NCBI RefSeq assembly: GCF_000165395.2
Contig: NC_010574.1
Location: 1,550,001 to 1,614,000 of the forward strand
Source: Babesia bovis T2Bo
Lineage: Eukaryota > Apicomplexa > Aconoidasida > Piroplasmida > Babesiidae
DNA: 64,000 nucleotides
Direction: 5' to 3'
Below are positions 10,825 to 21,108 of the stretch, one piece after another. The position numbers were made by a program, and so were the translations under genes. The notes beneath the pieces are model-generated. The model saw nothing but the letters and a program-made list of their open reading frames with translations. It was not told where the DNA came from and made no database searches. The first letter of the stretch is position 1, and each line of letters starts with the position of its first letter.

Positions 10825-12011
10825 CCACTTAATCGCTGTTTTTTTATTACTATATAGAATATTAAAGATTATAATTACACTACAAGGTTGTTAGTGGGAA
10901 ACCACTGTATATAAAGCTGTATTTATCTAAGCAGCTCCAATTGAAACTCTATAAGGTAGATATACCCTCAAGGGTTGACATAAATCTAGGGTTTACAACG
11001 CGTATAGACACGAAATTGAGTTTAGTATCATCCACCGTGTACATGTGGCCATAGATGTATGTTAAAAATATTACACAGTGTTACATTAAAATGGTTGGTT
11101 TAGATGCATATGGTAGATGATGGTCAGATAGGATTGACCTCATTCTGTATTTGAGAGTCACAATGCACGTTGTGAGCAATATCTACTCATGTTTATCAAG
11201 GGTGGAATGCCCAAGCGGTGAACATGCCTACAGAAAAGCACAGTCCGAATGCAGTAGCGGCTGCCTTTGGCAAGCTCTTGTGCGCCTTAACCCAGTAATG
11301 TGATCCATCGCACAAGGGTCTTTTTTGTGAGTATTTGCATCCACATAATAGTTTTTTACCACTGAAATGTGGGACGTATATAACGGGTTTGAATTCTGTA
11401 ATTTCATGCTAAACGGTCATGATGCAACTTACGTGTTCCTTTATGTGATCCGTCGCACCATGGTTGAGTTTGTGACTTTCCACATGAGCACCACCAATAT
11501 ACCTGCGGAGGCGTTGGTGTTGATACAAGTTATTATCTTACCTGGCCTCTGTTGACTTTCACTCGGTAAGGGTCTGTTACTTGTGATTCAGGCACAGGAT
11601 CGTGCGGCCACCATTTACTCCATACCATTTTGTTTACTATATAATGCGATTTACCGAGCTTTATGTGTCCAATGAGATGAAAGTATATAGGATATGCTTG
11701 TAGCGCGCGGAGTCCTAAAGGCGACTCGACTGCTATTTAAAGATACGTGTCACTACAGCTTCTTAGCTGCCAATAAAGCATTTATAGATCCATATCCATA
11801 GACACCATATGTTAGCGTTGAGTATGTTGTGAATTTGTGATTGCCGATGTACCTATGAGGCTTCGCGCCAACCACACATTTGATCTCGTGTAAACATTTT
11901 CATAAACATATCTACATTAGTAAATTTCATGTGTGCGTGGGTTGATTTGATTGCGATTATTCGTGAAGGCATTATTTCCTTCTTGTGATGAATACCTCTG
12001 GGAGTCTAAGG
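10825..12011. other. 1.2-kb gene-free convergent intergenic region
   Basis: This is one of the two longest stretches without a protein gene, lying between the ends of ispG (plus) and the acyltransferase (minus). Short open frames here (for example 11367-11555) lack similarity and any splice context. It contains the candidate structured RNA at 11199-11326 (separate entry). A second cluster of small inverted repeats lies around 11710-11769: GAGTC/GACTC at 11710-11714 and 11723-11727, and CAGCT/AGCTG at 11756-11760 and 11765-11769. Convergent neighbours need only terminators here, so the length is itself unexplained. Confidence 0.5.
11199..11326 (+). ncRNA. Candidate Pol III-type structured RNA (unidentified)
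   Basis: This GC-richer island sits inside AT-rich intergenic DNA. It has an A-box-like element TGCCCAAGCGG at 11208-11218, a weak B-box-like GATCCATCG at 11302-11310, and a run of six T at 11321-11326 that would terminate Pol III. A strong stem pairs CTTGTGCG (11277-11284) with CGCACAAG (11309-11316), extendable to about 10 pairs with one wobble. A small GCAG/CTGC hairpin lies at 11251-11264. It does not fold as a standard tRNA. I considered SRP RNA and RNase P RNA because of short resemblances (GGTGAAC, AGTCCG), but neither fits well. The call rests on layout only. Confidence 0.3.
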
Positions 12012-12954
12012 TCATTCCAATTCTGGAACAGTTTCCTTTTCGGGGTTGAATGAGGGGCATTGTTTCAATCCTTCATAAATAGCTTTTCTTGTTATATGTT
12101 TTAATTCTTCAACGGTTTTACCCTGTATGCATGTTAGGGACATGCTTATATACTTACTGTAGGACTTATTGGTTTTCCAACGTTAATATATGCGCAACCT
12201 TGTCCGATTAAATACGTGTCTTCCAATGGCCACAAGCTGTTTGAGTTGCTTATGGTGCACGGTAGAATTTCTATATCGTGTTCCACGGCGAACCTAAAGA
12301 ATCCATCTTTGAATTCCTGAAGAACACCGTCTCTGCTACGTTTTCCTTCTGGGTAAACTGCTATGCTAAACCCGTTGTCTACTCCGATTTTACAATCCTG
12401 CAATTGGTTTATAATGTATCTATGAACTTACTTTCATCACCTTTTTTACACTGTCTTTGAATGGTATCTTTTTGTCATTAACCTTGTCGTAAATGAATTT
12501 AATTGGCTGATGATTTGACAGCCATAGTGTTGTCTTTGCTGTTGGTAGTTTGTGCAGTGCATCTTTGTATGTACACAACAATGGTGTTTTTCTTCCGATG
12601 AGGCTTACAAGGAATGGGTCAGCTGACGACAAATGATTAAACATTAAAATCCTTGGTTTCTTCTTATGATCCTTGGGCAGATCATTGATAATTATATAAT
12701 TCCATGCGTAGTTCAATGTAAAAGCAGCTGCGCGTGATGATTTAGAATCTTGCATGATACTTACACAATGCGAAGGAATGGAAAAACATCTGATTGCAGA
12801 ACTTGGATGCCGTTTGTTTATCCCATATATACAATGGTAATAACAAAAGCCCATACAAATGTATAAGAAATGATGTAATAAGATAAATCGGTACCGTCAA
12901 TAGGTAGAATTGGACGGAACGCAGTACCCTAATTACTGCAGTCAGAGCCCTCAT
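12012..12954 (-). CDS. Lysophosphatidic acid acyltransferase-like (PlsC family) membrane enzyme
   Basis: Four exons on the minus strand: 12954-12765, 12727-12432, 12397-12158, 12122-12012, with introns of 34-37 nt; 278 residues. The first 60 or so residues hold a long hydrophobic segment (YLLTVPIYLITSFLIHLYG) that would anchor it in a membrane. The acyltransferase HX4D motif is NHLSSADP, and the second block is PEGKRSRDG, matching the EGxRS glycerophosphate-binding motif. PlsC enzymes add an acyl chain to the sn-2 position of lysophosphatidate or a related lysolipid. The exact acceptor, and ER versus apicoplast location, cannot be told from sequence. The start at 12954 is the first ATG of an otherwise AT-rich divergent region shared with the VPS9 gene. 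Confidence 0.83.
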
Positions 12955-13862
12955 TTTTGCTGCGATATACGTAATATGCGTATTAAATATAAGTGTGCTT
13001 ATTTAAGAGGTTGCATATTGTTTATATCTATTGATCTAGTCGTGTAATGTGGGTACATATTACCCCGAGAGACATCACACACCCAAAGTATTGTGTCTAG
13101 GTGTTACTATTTGACTAAATGACCAAACAGTGATTATGCAACAAAATATAACCACTGAATCTTTGCATATTTAATTATTGAGGAATTTTTGTTAGATCTT
13201 AATACTGGCACCGTTGTTCCGTACGATCGGCGTTCCAACGATGTGACTTGTTAGATTCCATTTTATTCGTTTAATTAAAAATCGTGTTTGTATATAAGGG
13301 ATATATATTTGATTTTACGGTAGCGAGGAGTACTGTTGTATGTTACACACTTTAATTGATACCACCGATTCCATTATTCCTTTGGATTATCTAATCAATC
13401 TGTCAATTGAGTACACAATGGCGACTTGTGTCATTATTTCCCGATGGTAACCTATTGTTAACTATTTTGGACACTGTTTATATGGAGGATTAATAGGTCG
13501 GTATTGTAGGATGCAGTCAAATAGGTTGAGGCATACTATATATCGATAACTGTATTATACACATGATGAATATTGTCCAATTTAAAGTTTTTATGTGTTT
13601 ATTTGTCGTAATTACTTTCTAGTGTGCCCAATGAGGTAGTGACACATTGACAACGATTTCTTTATTTCTTTACATATGACCACACATTTGTTAGTAACAA
13701 TTTTAAACGATGGGTATACCTTTTGGTGTGCGTGTATAGTTTGTGCTTGGTACTTTGGTTACAGTTTTGCTCACTGAATGACACAATCCCTGTGCACGGT
13801 TACATCATATCAATAACGTTGGTACATGTCATTCGCAAACTGTGTGACGTTCGTTGACATTC
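12955..13862. promoter_or_regulatory. Divergent intergenic region, acyltransferase / VPS9 gene
   Basis: These 908 nt lie between the two divergent start codons. They are AT-rich, with T-runs and no plausible open frame. A GTGCAC hexamer sits about 65 nt before the VPS9 start; the same core recurs upstream of the ApiAP2 gene. No other site is recognised. Confidence 0.4.
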
Positions 13863-15523
13863 ATGATGGAATCATTTCATTCCGATGTGCAAGACACTTC
13901 TGGTGGTATGTGCTTGTATGTGTTTGATATTATCTATCAGATTTATTGAATTTGGATGGTACTGATTCCAGTCCTATATCTGTTGTTCCGGTGGATAGAT
14001 ATGATTATCATGTTCCAAGTTTTGACATATCTACTGACGGTCTTGCTGAGGATGACGACTCTGGAGTTGTAATATCGTCTTTGTCTATAGATTACCCGGA
14101 GGAGTTGCATTCCTCGTTAGGTCCGGTTTCCGATCGCAATGTTGGTAACACTCCTGTTACCAATCTTAATCGCACAAGTGATGCTGGCCGTGGTGCCTAT
14201 GAGCTTGTAGAGTTACCAGTTATCCACAATGTTCGTGGTAATTCTGTCGACTCTACTTTCAATGATGCTATAAATGGTAAGTCTAATATTTGTGGAGATC
14301 CATTTACAGACACGGCTACTCCATCAAAATCTTTAACTCCGTACAATAAGTTTCTTGAGCGTTTAAAGGATGAATCCTGTATTGAGATAATTCGTGCTGT
14401 TAAAGGGTTATTGGCTATGTCCCTTGGCACCATGTCACGTTCTGAGGCGGCTGCTGTCGTTCACAACTTTATTGACATCTACACTCCTCGTTTGCTATCA
14501 ACAGATCCCTTCGTTTCGTTATCTGAGGATGAGCGTTTGGAGAGTGTTGAATTTTTTGAGAAGTTTACTATGCAGAAGTTATATTCCCAGTAGGTATATT
14601 TTCTGTTTGTTAATTTATATGTAGATGCTACAGCATGGATCCTAATGATCGTATAGAGGACGAGCGTTTATGGATTAAGATTCGTTGTCTTGACTGGATT
14701 GAGCCACAGCACCTTGAGATCTCATCTAAGGTAGATTCTGAATTGCTTAAAGGCGCCCAGGAGCAGTTACACAACATATCTAAATTTAAGGCGCCTCGTG
14801 ACAAGATGTTCGGTATATTGAATACATGTCGTTTAGTAGTTCATGCTTTAGAGGGTACTGGGTATGTTTTATTTATGTTTTATTTATATTTGCAGCACTT
14901 CTCCTGCATCGGCTGATGATGCTCTTCCGTTATTGATATATGTAACAATCCGTGCTAATCCTCATGAGCTTTGGTCTTCCATTGAGTTTATACAGCATTT
15001 CCGTCATCCCAGTAGACACATATCTGAGGAGGCTTATGCTTTTACTTTACTTCTGTCTGCTATAGAGTACATTAAGTGCATAGGGACCACTACTCATTTT
15101 AAAATGGACATTGACGAGTTCAACCGTCGTTTTTCCGAGGCTCAGGAGCCGTATATGTCTCGTTTGGAGAAGTTACAGGAATCGCAGCGTGTTCGTGACA
15201 GCGGACGATCTCTTACTGGCAGTGTTATGCTTCGTGGCACATCGGTGTTAGCGCAGCTCAAGCGTATAGCTCATCCTGCTTTATTATTCAAGAGTGTATT
15301 ATTCAACAATCTTGCCGGCTCGGAGATTCACGAGGCCATTGAATCACTATCTGCTTTAGAAGTGTATATGCAGGATGTGCCTTTAGTGTTCACTCCCGAC
15401 GGTGATCTCACTGATGTTAGTGCCGCCCTGTTGAGTGATTGGCGCGCTCTTACGGCAATGCGCACTACGGCTTTGGAAACAGTATCTAAAGTCAAGGGTT
15501 TACTCACCAAACTTTCTCAGTAA
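13863..15523 (+). CDS. VPS9-domain Rab5-type guanine nucleotide exchange factor
   Basis: Four exons: 13863-13905, 13941-14589, 14625-14861 and 14896-15523, with three introns of 34-35 nt; 518 residues. The first 140 residues are acidic and poorly conserved. The middle contains a helical bundle (about 140-230) and then the VPS9 domain: WIKIRCLDWIEPQHL, ADDALPLLIYVTIRANP, and HISEEAYAFTLLLSAIEYI, which match the conserved Asp-containing core of Rabex-5/VPS9. Proteins of this family activate Rab5/Vps21 GTPases in endosomal traffic. The C-terminal 150 residues are helical and of no family I recognise. A second ATG directly follows the first (13866). The 3' end is 86 nt from the convergent GRWD1-like gene. 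Confidence 0.85.
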
Positions 15524-15609
15524 TATATTTTGTGGATTTGTAACGCACTTTCATGGCTCTACATTAGGGGGCACGATAACACTGTGCATGGCCAAGCCAT
15601 TAAAGATTA

Positions 15610-17141
15610 TTAATCGATGTTTATGCACTTGAATATGTTGAACCCGTCCACTGACGTTGTGATTGCCACTCCTGGTATTTGTTTGTGGAACATGACTTCT
15701 GTTATTTCGGTTTGACCCATATGGAGGAACATGAGTTGTTGCGGTATTTTTTGTTCTGATTCCTGTAATTCGTCTACGGATTCACTTTCTACTGACATGT
15801 CCCATATGGACACTGAGTCATCTCTTGAGCTTGCGATACACACTGCTGGATCGGTTGGATGCCATGCGATACTCGTGATGGGTTCTTTATGCCAAATCAG
15901 TTTGGCTACATGTTCTTCTGGGAATCTTAGATCGAATATAGTTCCAGCCCCTGTATCATCACCTGTGGCCAACAGGTTATTCTGGTTATGGTTCCACGCT
16001 ATAGAGTTTACATCTTTGATTTCGCCATCGCATACTACAATTGATGCTACTGGGTTCTTTGGTGTCCTTGTATCGTGTAATCTGCGTTATGTGTATCTTG
16101 GTATACAATAACTTACCTTACATATCCATCGCAGCATGCAGATGCAAATATATGATCATCCTTTGGGCTCCACTGGATATCTTCTACTGACTGTGCTGCT
16201 TTAAAATATTCCACATTATTCCAGTTAGCTTCCACTGGGTTCCAGAGTACTATAACGCCATTGCAATCTCCTGTAGCCAGGGCTCCGGTGTTAACATGGC
16301 TCCATCCAACGGCGTATCCCTCGGTTTTATGGGCACTACAGGTATATATGGGTTTCCCCTTTTCCATATAATTCTCGTTTCCTTTATCGTCCAACCTTCT
16401 TTTTTGGTCATCTACATCCCATATATGTACTTTTCCAGTATCTGCCATTGTACAAACAAGCCTGTTCGACTGGGGGCAGCATCTGATGCGATTTACAATT
16501 CCTGGGTGTCGTATGCTGCTGCATTTGAGTACTGCTTCAGACTCTTCATCGCTTTCATCGTCCGTCAAGTCCATGGCCTCATTGTTTGATAGGTTAGACC
16601 ACTTCATGAGGTGTATTGCCGCTTCTTTCTTAGAGTTTCCATCAGGTTGTGTTCCTGCTATAACATAGCAGGTATGCGGGAACTGTACTCTACAAGCTCC
16701 CAATTCATCGGCAAAAACGTCAAATGAAAGGCATGGCCAATCAACTGTAATTGTATGCAACATATCGTAGCACCCCGGTGACACTTCAAGCACTTCATCT
16801 GGAAATAGATTAGAAACCAATAATAACGATAAGATGCAGTGGAATACATCGCACATGAGTGCCACTAAGTAACTACGCCATTACCTAGCATTGGTAACAC
16901 TGGGCACCAGCATTGTTTAGACAGGTTATTTACCCATGTGTATACATACCTTCCTTGAGTGGTCGTATATCCTTTGTCCATACTAAAGGTGCCTTATTGT
17001 TTTCCATTTCTTCACTATCATCTTCCATATTTTCTTCTACAATATCTGGTACCTGCGGTTTTATATATTTCCGAGCTGAGTACATACCTCCGTATCCATG
17101 ATATCTACTACATCCTCTTCCATCGTGTTCTGTTTTTCCAT
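15610..17141 (-). CDS. GRWD1/RRB1-like WD40 ribosome assembly factor
   Basis: Four exons on the minus strand: 17141-17088, 17052-16950, 16798-16117 and 16081-15610; 436 residues. The N-terminus is strongly acidic (VEENMEDDSEEMEN). It is followed by the family-specific block VDWPCLSFDVFADELG and YVIAGTQPDG, as in GRWD1/Rrb1 where this segment binds ribosomal protein L3 or histones. At least four WD repeats follow, including HIWDVDD, ATGDCNGVIVLWNP, ASACCDGYVRLHD and SSRDDSVSIWDM. The protein acts in nuclear assembly of the large ribosomal subunit. Introns 1 and 3 are 35 nt, but intron 2 (16799-16949) is 151 nt and contains inverted repeats, noted separately. The start was chosen at the ATG two codons inside the first ATG-rich stretch because it splices in frame to the conserved block. 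Confidence 0.88.
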
Positions 17142-17285
17142 GGAACATTACCTATTGTATGTATTTCTAAGACGGGAAGAAGTGTTATAGTATTGTTATC
17201 GCAGGGCCTGACTGTTGATCCACACCCACGTGTGTTGTGTTTAGTGTATCTAGATCGGCCAAGATCGGTACACATTAGTTTCATA
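17142..17285. promoter_or_regulatory. Compact bidirectional promoter, GRWD1-like / PX-WD40
   Basis: Only 144 nt separate the divergent start codons at 17141 (minus) and 17286 (plus). The segment includes CACGTG at 17227-17232, inside a near-palindromic CACACCCACGTGTG. Both promoters and both 5' leaders must fit here or extend into the opposite gene. Confidence 0.5.
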
Positions 17286-19115
17286 ATGGCGGAGGTGATG
17301 GATTTAACAACTCTACGCTGCTCTTTGCAGCATAATTCAAATTTCCGCTTTTCTTATAACTTACACATGAAATATATGCAATCGGAATGGTTCAGTAGGT
17401 CATATGCACATTTCTTGGTATACATCCTCTACAGTGGAGAAGAGCTTTGGTGACTTTGAGTTGTTGCAGGAGGCGCTTATTTCTCAGGATTTTACTGACA
17501 TTCCCTTACTTCCAGATCTGCAGCTCTCTGGAGGCATGGACCCTATGAGTGACCACAACGAGGTTGAGGCATCCCTGGAGAAATTCATTTGGGTATGTCT
17601 TATTGCTATGTATACTCATGATGGTTCAGGAACTACTTCGCCGTCCAGATACTCGTGCGTGCATTGATGTACTATCCTTTTGTGACTTACTACGTCGTCT
17701 GGAAAACGCTCCTCCTGCTGTTTCTGTGGGTCAATATATCTGGAATACCATAATATATGCAGTCAACTCTCGTAACTAACACGGCGCCATTCCGCCTTTC
17801 TGTTTGTGATGTCCAATACATCAGGGAGCAGGGTTTATTGATCGTTGCTTATGAGGTTTGCTAGATCCTAATCTATATATTCTTTACAGGAAAAAACTGC
17901 GATGAGCAAGATTGGGCGTGTATGGTCATTGATTGAGCCTGAGATTTTGGGTTCAATTCGTATATATAAAATGGGTATGTCTTTGTAAGTTGGTTATATT
18001 TTGAAGGCAAGGACACGCGTGAGGACCCCGTTATTCTGTTTGAGAAACCATTCCACTGTAGAATCCGTGGTATTCAATATGTCACCAAAGACTACAAACT
18101 GGCCATAGCCAAGGATGATGGCACTGTGGAAATCTTTTATTTGGGTGACTCCGCCTCCGAGTTTACCTCTCTAGGCAGTGTGGTTTTGCATTCCGGTCCT
18201 ATATTATCGTTTGATATTGACGATGGCAAAGGTTTTACCAGTGGATATGATGACAGCATACGTGCTTTCGATGTACAGCGTCAAGCTACTGTGAGTGGTG
18301 GTAAGCTTACTCGTCGTTTGCATGGTGAGAAGCTGTTGGTATCCACTGCAATTAATCCAAGCACCATGCTGATCGGTAGTTTATATCTCAGAGCAATATA
18401 TACTTTTTAGGTACATCTAACAACCAGGTTTACACCTACTTTATGAAAGACGACATTCCTTTATTTGTGGATTGCTGTGACATTCCAGCGCCATTAAACA
18501 TTCGTAAGATTTATGCTACACCAACTAATCTGTTTATTGCGCATGGCAATTGTGTATCTTGCTTTGCCTACATGCGATACCCGGTGGAAACTCTTCGTAA
18601 TCGTCAAGCGTCAGGTATATCTGATACCTGTTCTGCCGATCGTGAGATGAGTGGTATAAATCAGAGTGAGACACTTGAATTATCTCAAGCTTCCAAATCG
18701 CAATCGACATCTGGGACTGTGCGCTTCCCTATGTCAATCCGATCGGCTCAATTTTCGATACAGTCTAGTGAGAGCAGCTTCTCTACATACCAGGTCTACG
18801 ACGTTGCGCTACGATCAAAGGAGCGGCAGCTTTTGGTGGCTTATGACGTATGTTATCTTTTGTATTACAGCATGTATCTTAGGAGGTTGTTGCCATTTGG
18901 TGTATAGTGAAGGGCGTGATGTTATATTCATGGTATGCCCATCGCCACGCGGTAGGTCGCCACATCTGTGCGCTTATTTTGGGTAGCAGGTACACATTGT
19001 ACGTGTCTTGGAGCCAGAAGGTTTAATTCTTACGGGTGGATCTGATGGTGAAATTAGGTTTTGGCGTTTACCTCCATCATCGCAGTTGAAGTTGTGGACT
19101 CCCATACCTGCCTAA
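17286..19115 (+). CDS. PX-like domain plus WD40 repeat protein
   Basis: Nine exons: 17286-17394, 17435-17592, 17630-17725, 17763-17855, 17890-17974, 18007-18375, 18411-18847, 18883-18951 and 18990-19115. Introns are 32-40 nt and frame is kept throughout; 513 residues. Residues about 15-115 look like a PX domain: FRFSYNLHMKYMQ, then FGDFELLQEAL, a LLPDL turn, and SLEKFIWELLRRPDTR. The Arg pair that normally contacts phosphoinositide in the RRYSDF motif is absent here (EKSFGDF). The rest is a WD40 array with at least five blades, such as SGYDDSIRAFDV and GGSDGEIRFWRL. The order suggests a membrane-associated scaffold in endosomal traffic, but lipid binding is uncertain. I do not recognise a named family; a WDFY-like protein with PX in place of FYVE is the nearest description. 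Confidence 0.72.
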
Positions 19116-19227
19116 GGTGTGTACAACCTGTGTTATTTACCTTCCAAACTTGTTATTAATTAATAAACAATTGTACATTACTATTGTAATATTGATTTTT
19201 TAACATTTCGCGTCTTAATGTTTGAGG

Positions 19228-20655
19228 ATGATAAAGTGTGAAGTTGGTTATTTCTGGCGGTTGCTTCTTTATTGCTTCGTGTGCACTTTTGTCGGTCCGT
19301 TTTACGATAACTGGGTTTCTGTTGAGAAATGGCTCTACAGGGAGGGTGCTTACATCGATATGTGCCCGGATGTACCGGATACTGCTACATTTGCTGACAC
19401 TTGGTACTGTGCCGACCAGCAGGTGAAAGTCAGTATGTTACTGCCCATATGTCGCGTTGCTGAGACCTCTATGAGTTTTCTGATTGGTATATTTATGGAC
19501 TTTGTTGGTCCGCGTACCACTGCTATTGTTGGTATAATTCTCCGTACAATTGGTTGGTCATTGATGTCTTTTGCTGTTCGGAAGCCTGGTGGATTGATAG
19601 CTTCCTTTGTTCTCTTGGGTACAACTACTAACTTTATCGTATTTCCTTGTTTAACGATTGGACTGTATAATCGCAAGTACCGTCACCCTGCTGTGTTGGT
19701 GATTGGTATGTGTAGTTGTTTTGCATGTATGTTGATGAAGTTGAAGTTAATGATTCTAGAGACAGGATTCTTTACTGCAAAACAGATAAACCTTTGGTAC
19801 ACTATATTACTGATCTTTCCACATTTGCTGGTATGCATTTTGTTGTTACCCAGTGATGTCAAGGCCCTGGAAAGAGAGGAGGTTGAACAGATTGTCATCC
19901 TCGATGAGGTGGCATCTGTAAAGGAGGGCGAGATGTCTACATTGACCAGTGATTCTGTTGTACGGAGAGAGTCTCAGACCATGAGATTTGACGAGACACA
20001 TCAAACTGAGGTTGTTCCTGTACATACTAAGGACTTTACTGCCTGGACACTCCGTGGTTTCGCTGAAGTGTTGCTTAAAAAGGAGGTTTTCGTTTCGTTA
20101 TTATATTTTGCGTTTAACTTCAGCAGCATTACTCACGTCCAGCAAGTTTACAGTTTGGTGCATCACGATGACTGGTTATTATTGGAATTGAATGAGTACA
20201 TGGTTCCACTTGCTGTGATTCCATGTATCATTTTTGCGTTTCTCTATATGTTTATGAAACCTATATACATATTGATATTTATGAATACCATAGGTCTTTT
20301 CATGCACCTTTCGGCAATGGGTGACGGTCGTGCGCTTGGTATATTCTTATCCATCACCTTGGTTATTACCTACAGTATATTGAACACTCAGGTCTACAAC
20401 TATTTGGATGGGATGTTCCATAGGGCTTATTTGGGTTCAGTTGTGGGTGCATTGAATGGTATGTGTGGTCTTTGGATGTTTATTCAGATGCTTGCTGTCC
20501 AGTACAAGACCAGTCGTTATGAGATTGTTGTTGTTAGTGGCATACTGGCTGCTATGCGTTTTCTTTTCTTATTGCCATACGTTTACTTTATGGTTACTAC
20601 CCTTTTAGCAATACGGCGTACGAAAAAGTTGGAATCAATTGATGCTAAAGTTTAA
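19228..20655 (+). CDS. Major facilitator superfamily transporter 1 (ApiAT-like?)
   Basis: A single exon encodes 475 residues with about 12 hydrophobic segments split by a hydrophilic central loop of about 60 residues (roughly 205-265). The first loop contains WYCADQQ and MCPD. The signature GIFMDFVGPRTTAIVGI after helix 2-3 resembles the MFS motif A region of apicomplexan amino acid transporters (ApiAT), related to the LAT3/SLC43 group. The substrate cannot be read from sequence. The start is the ATG at 19228, giving MIKCEVGYFWR; an ATG at 19218 is out of frame. It stands head-to-tail with a paralogue at 21109, and both are intronless in an intron-rich neighbourhood. ApiAT membership is an inference. 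Confidence 0.8.
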   Translation: MIKCEVGYFWRLLLYCFVCTFVGPFYDNWVSVEKWLYREGAYIDMCPDVPDTATFADTWYCADQQVKVSMLLPICRVAETSMSFLIGIFMDFVGPRTTAIVGIILRTIGWSLMSFAVRKPGGLIASFVLLGTTTNFIVFPCLTIGLYNRKYRHPAVLVIGMCSCFACMLMKLKLMILETGFFTAKQINLWYTILLIFPHLLVCILLLPSDVKALEREEVEQIVILDEVASVKEGEMSTLTSDSVVRRESQTMRFDETHQTEVVPVHTKDFTAWTLRGFAEVLLKKEVFVSLLYFAFNFSSITHVQQVYSLVHHDDWLLLELNEYMVPLAVIPCIIFAFLYMFMKPIYILIFMNTIGLFMHLSAMGDGRALGIFLSITLVITYSILNTQVYNYLDGMFHRAYLGSVVGALNGMCGLWMFIQMLAVQYKTSRYEIVVVSGILAAMRFLFLLPYVYFMVTTLLAIRRTKKLESIDAKV

Positions 20656-21108
20656 AATCTGCGCTGTTTGTGTCGCATCGAATTTATTACACCTGCTACG
20701 TGAACGTTAACACACACGCCAAGTAATGTTCCGTTTTATTTGATCGCTTTGAGGCTTCCTATAGGATCCACAACTTACGTTCGGAGGCTCGTATGCACAT
20801 TCACTGAGATGCATAGTAGCACATTTGCTTGACTAAAGTCGAAACTGACACATCTCAGATGTCATAATTTTTAAATGTATAGCAAAAGATAGTCATTCCA
20901 TCGAATGTTATACATGGTTATTTCTATGTCGGGGTTGGTGTGTTACTGTGGTAATTTGAATCACTGCTGAACCTGAATACACATATGCATTATTCCAGAT
21001 GATAATATAGTATTTGTGAGCATATATGTTGTGAGATACTTTTTTTTCGTTGCACGTTTGTGCCTATCTTTATGTTACTGTGGGCTCTAGTGTTTACTTT
21101 TTCCCAAA
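20656..21108. other. Intergenic region between tandem transporters
   Basis: These 453 nt separate two head-to-tail MFS genes. They are AT-rich with T-tracts near 21039. I see no open frame or RNA gene. They must hold the terminator of the first gene and the promoter of the second. Confidence 0.5.

Noticed and set aside
10984..10996. Telomere-like word CTAGGGTTTAC
   Set aside because: A single copy only, no array, so most likely chance.
11208..11316. Intron-containing tRNA
   Set aside because: A-box-like and weak B-box-like words are present, but no cloverleaf, acceptor stem or anticodon arm can be built.
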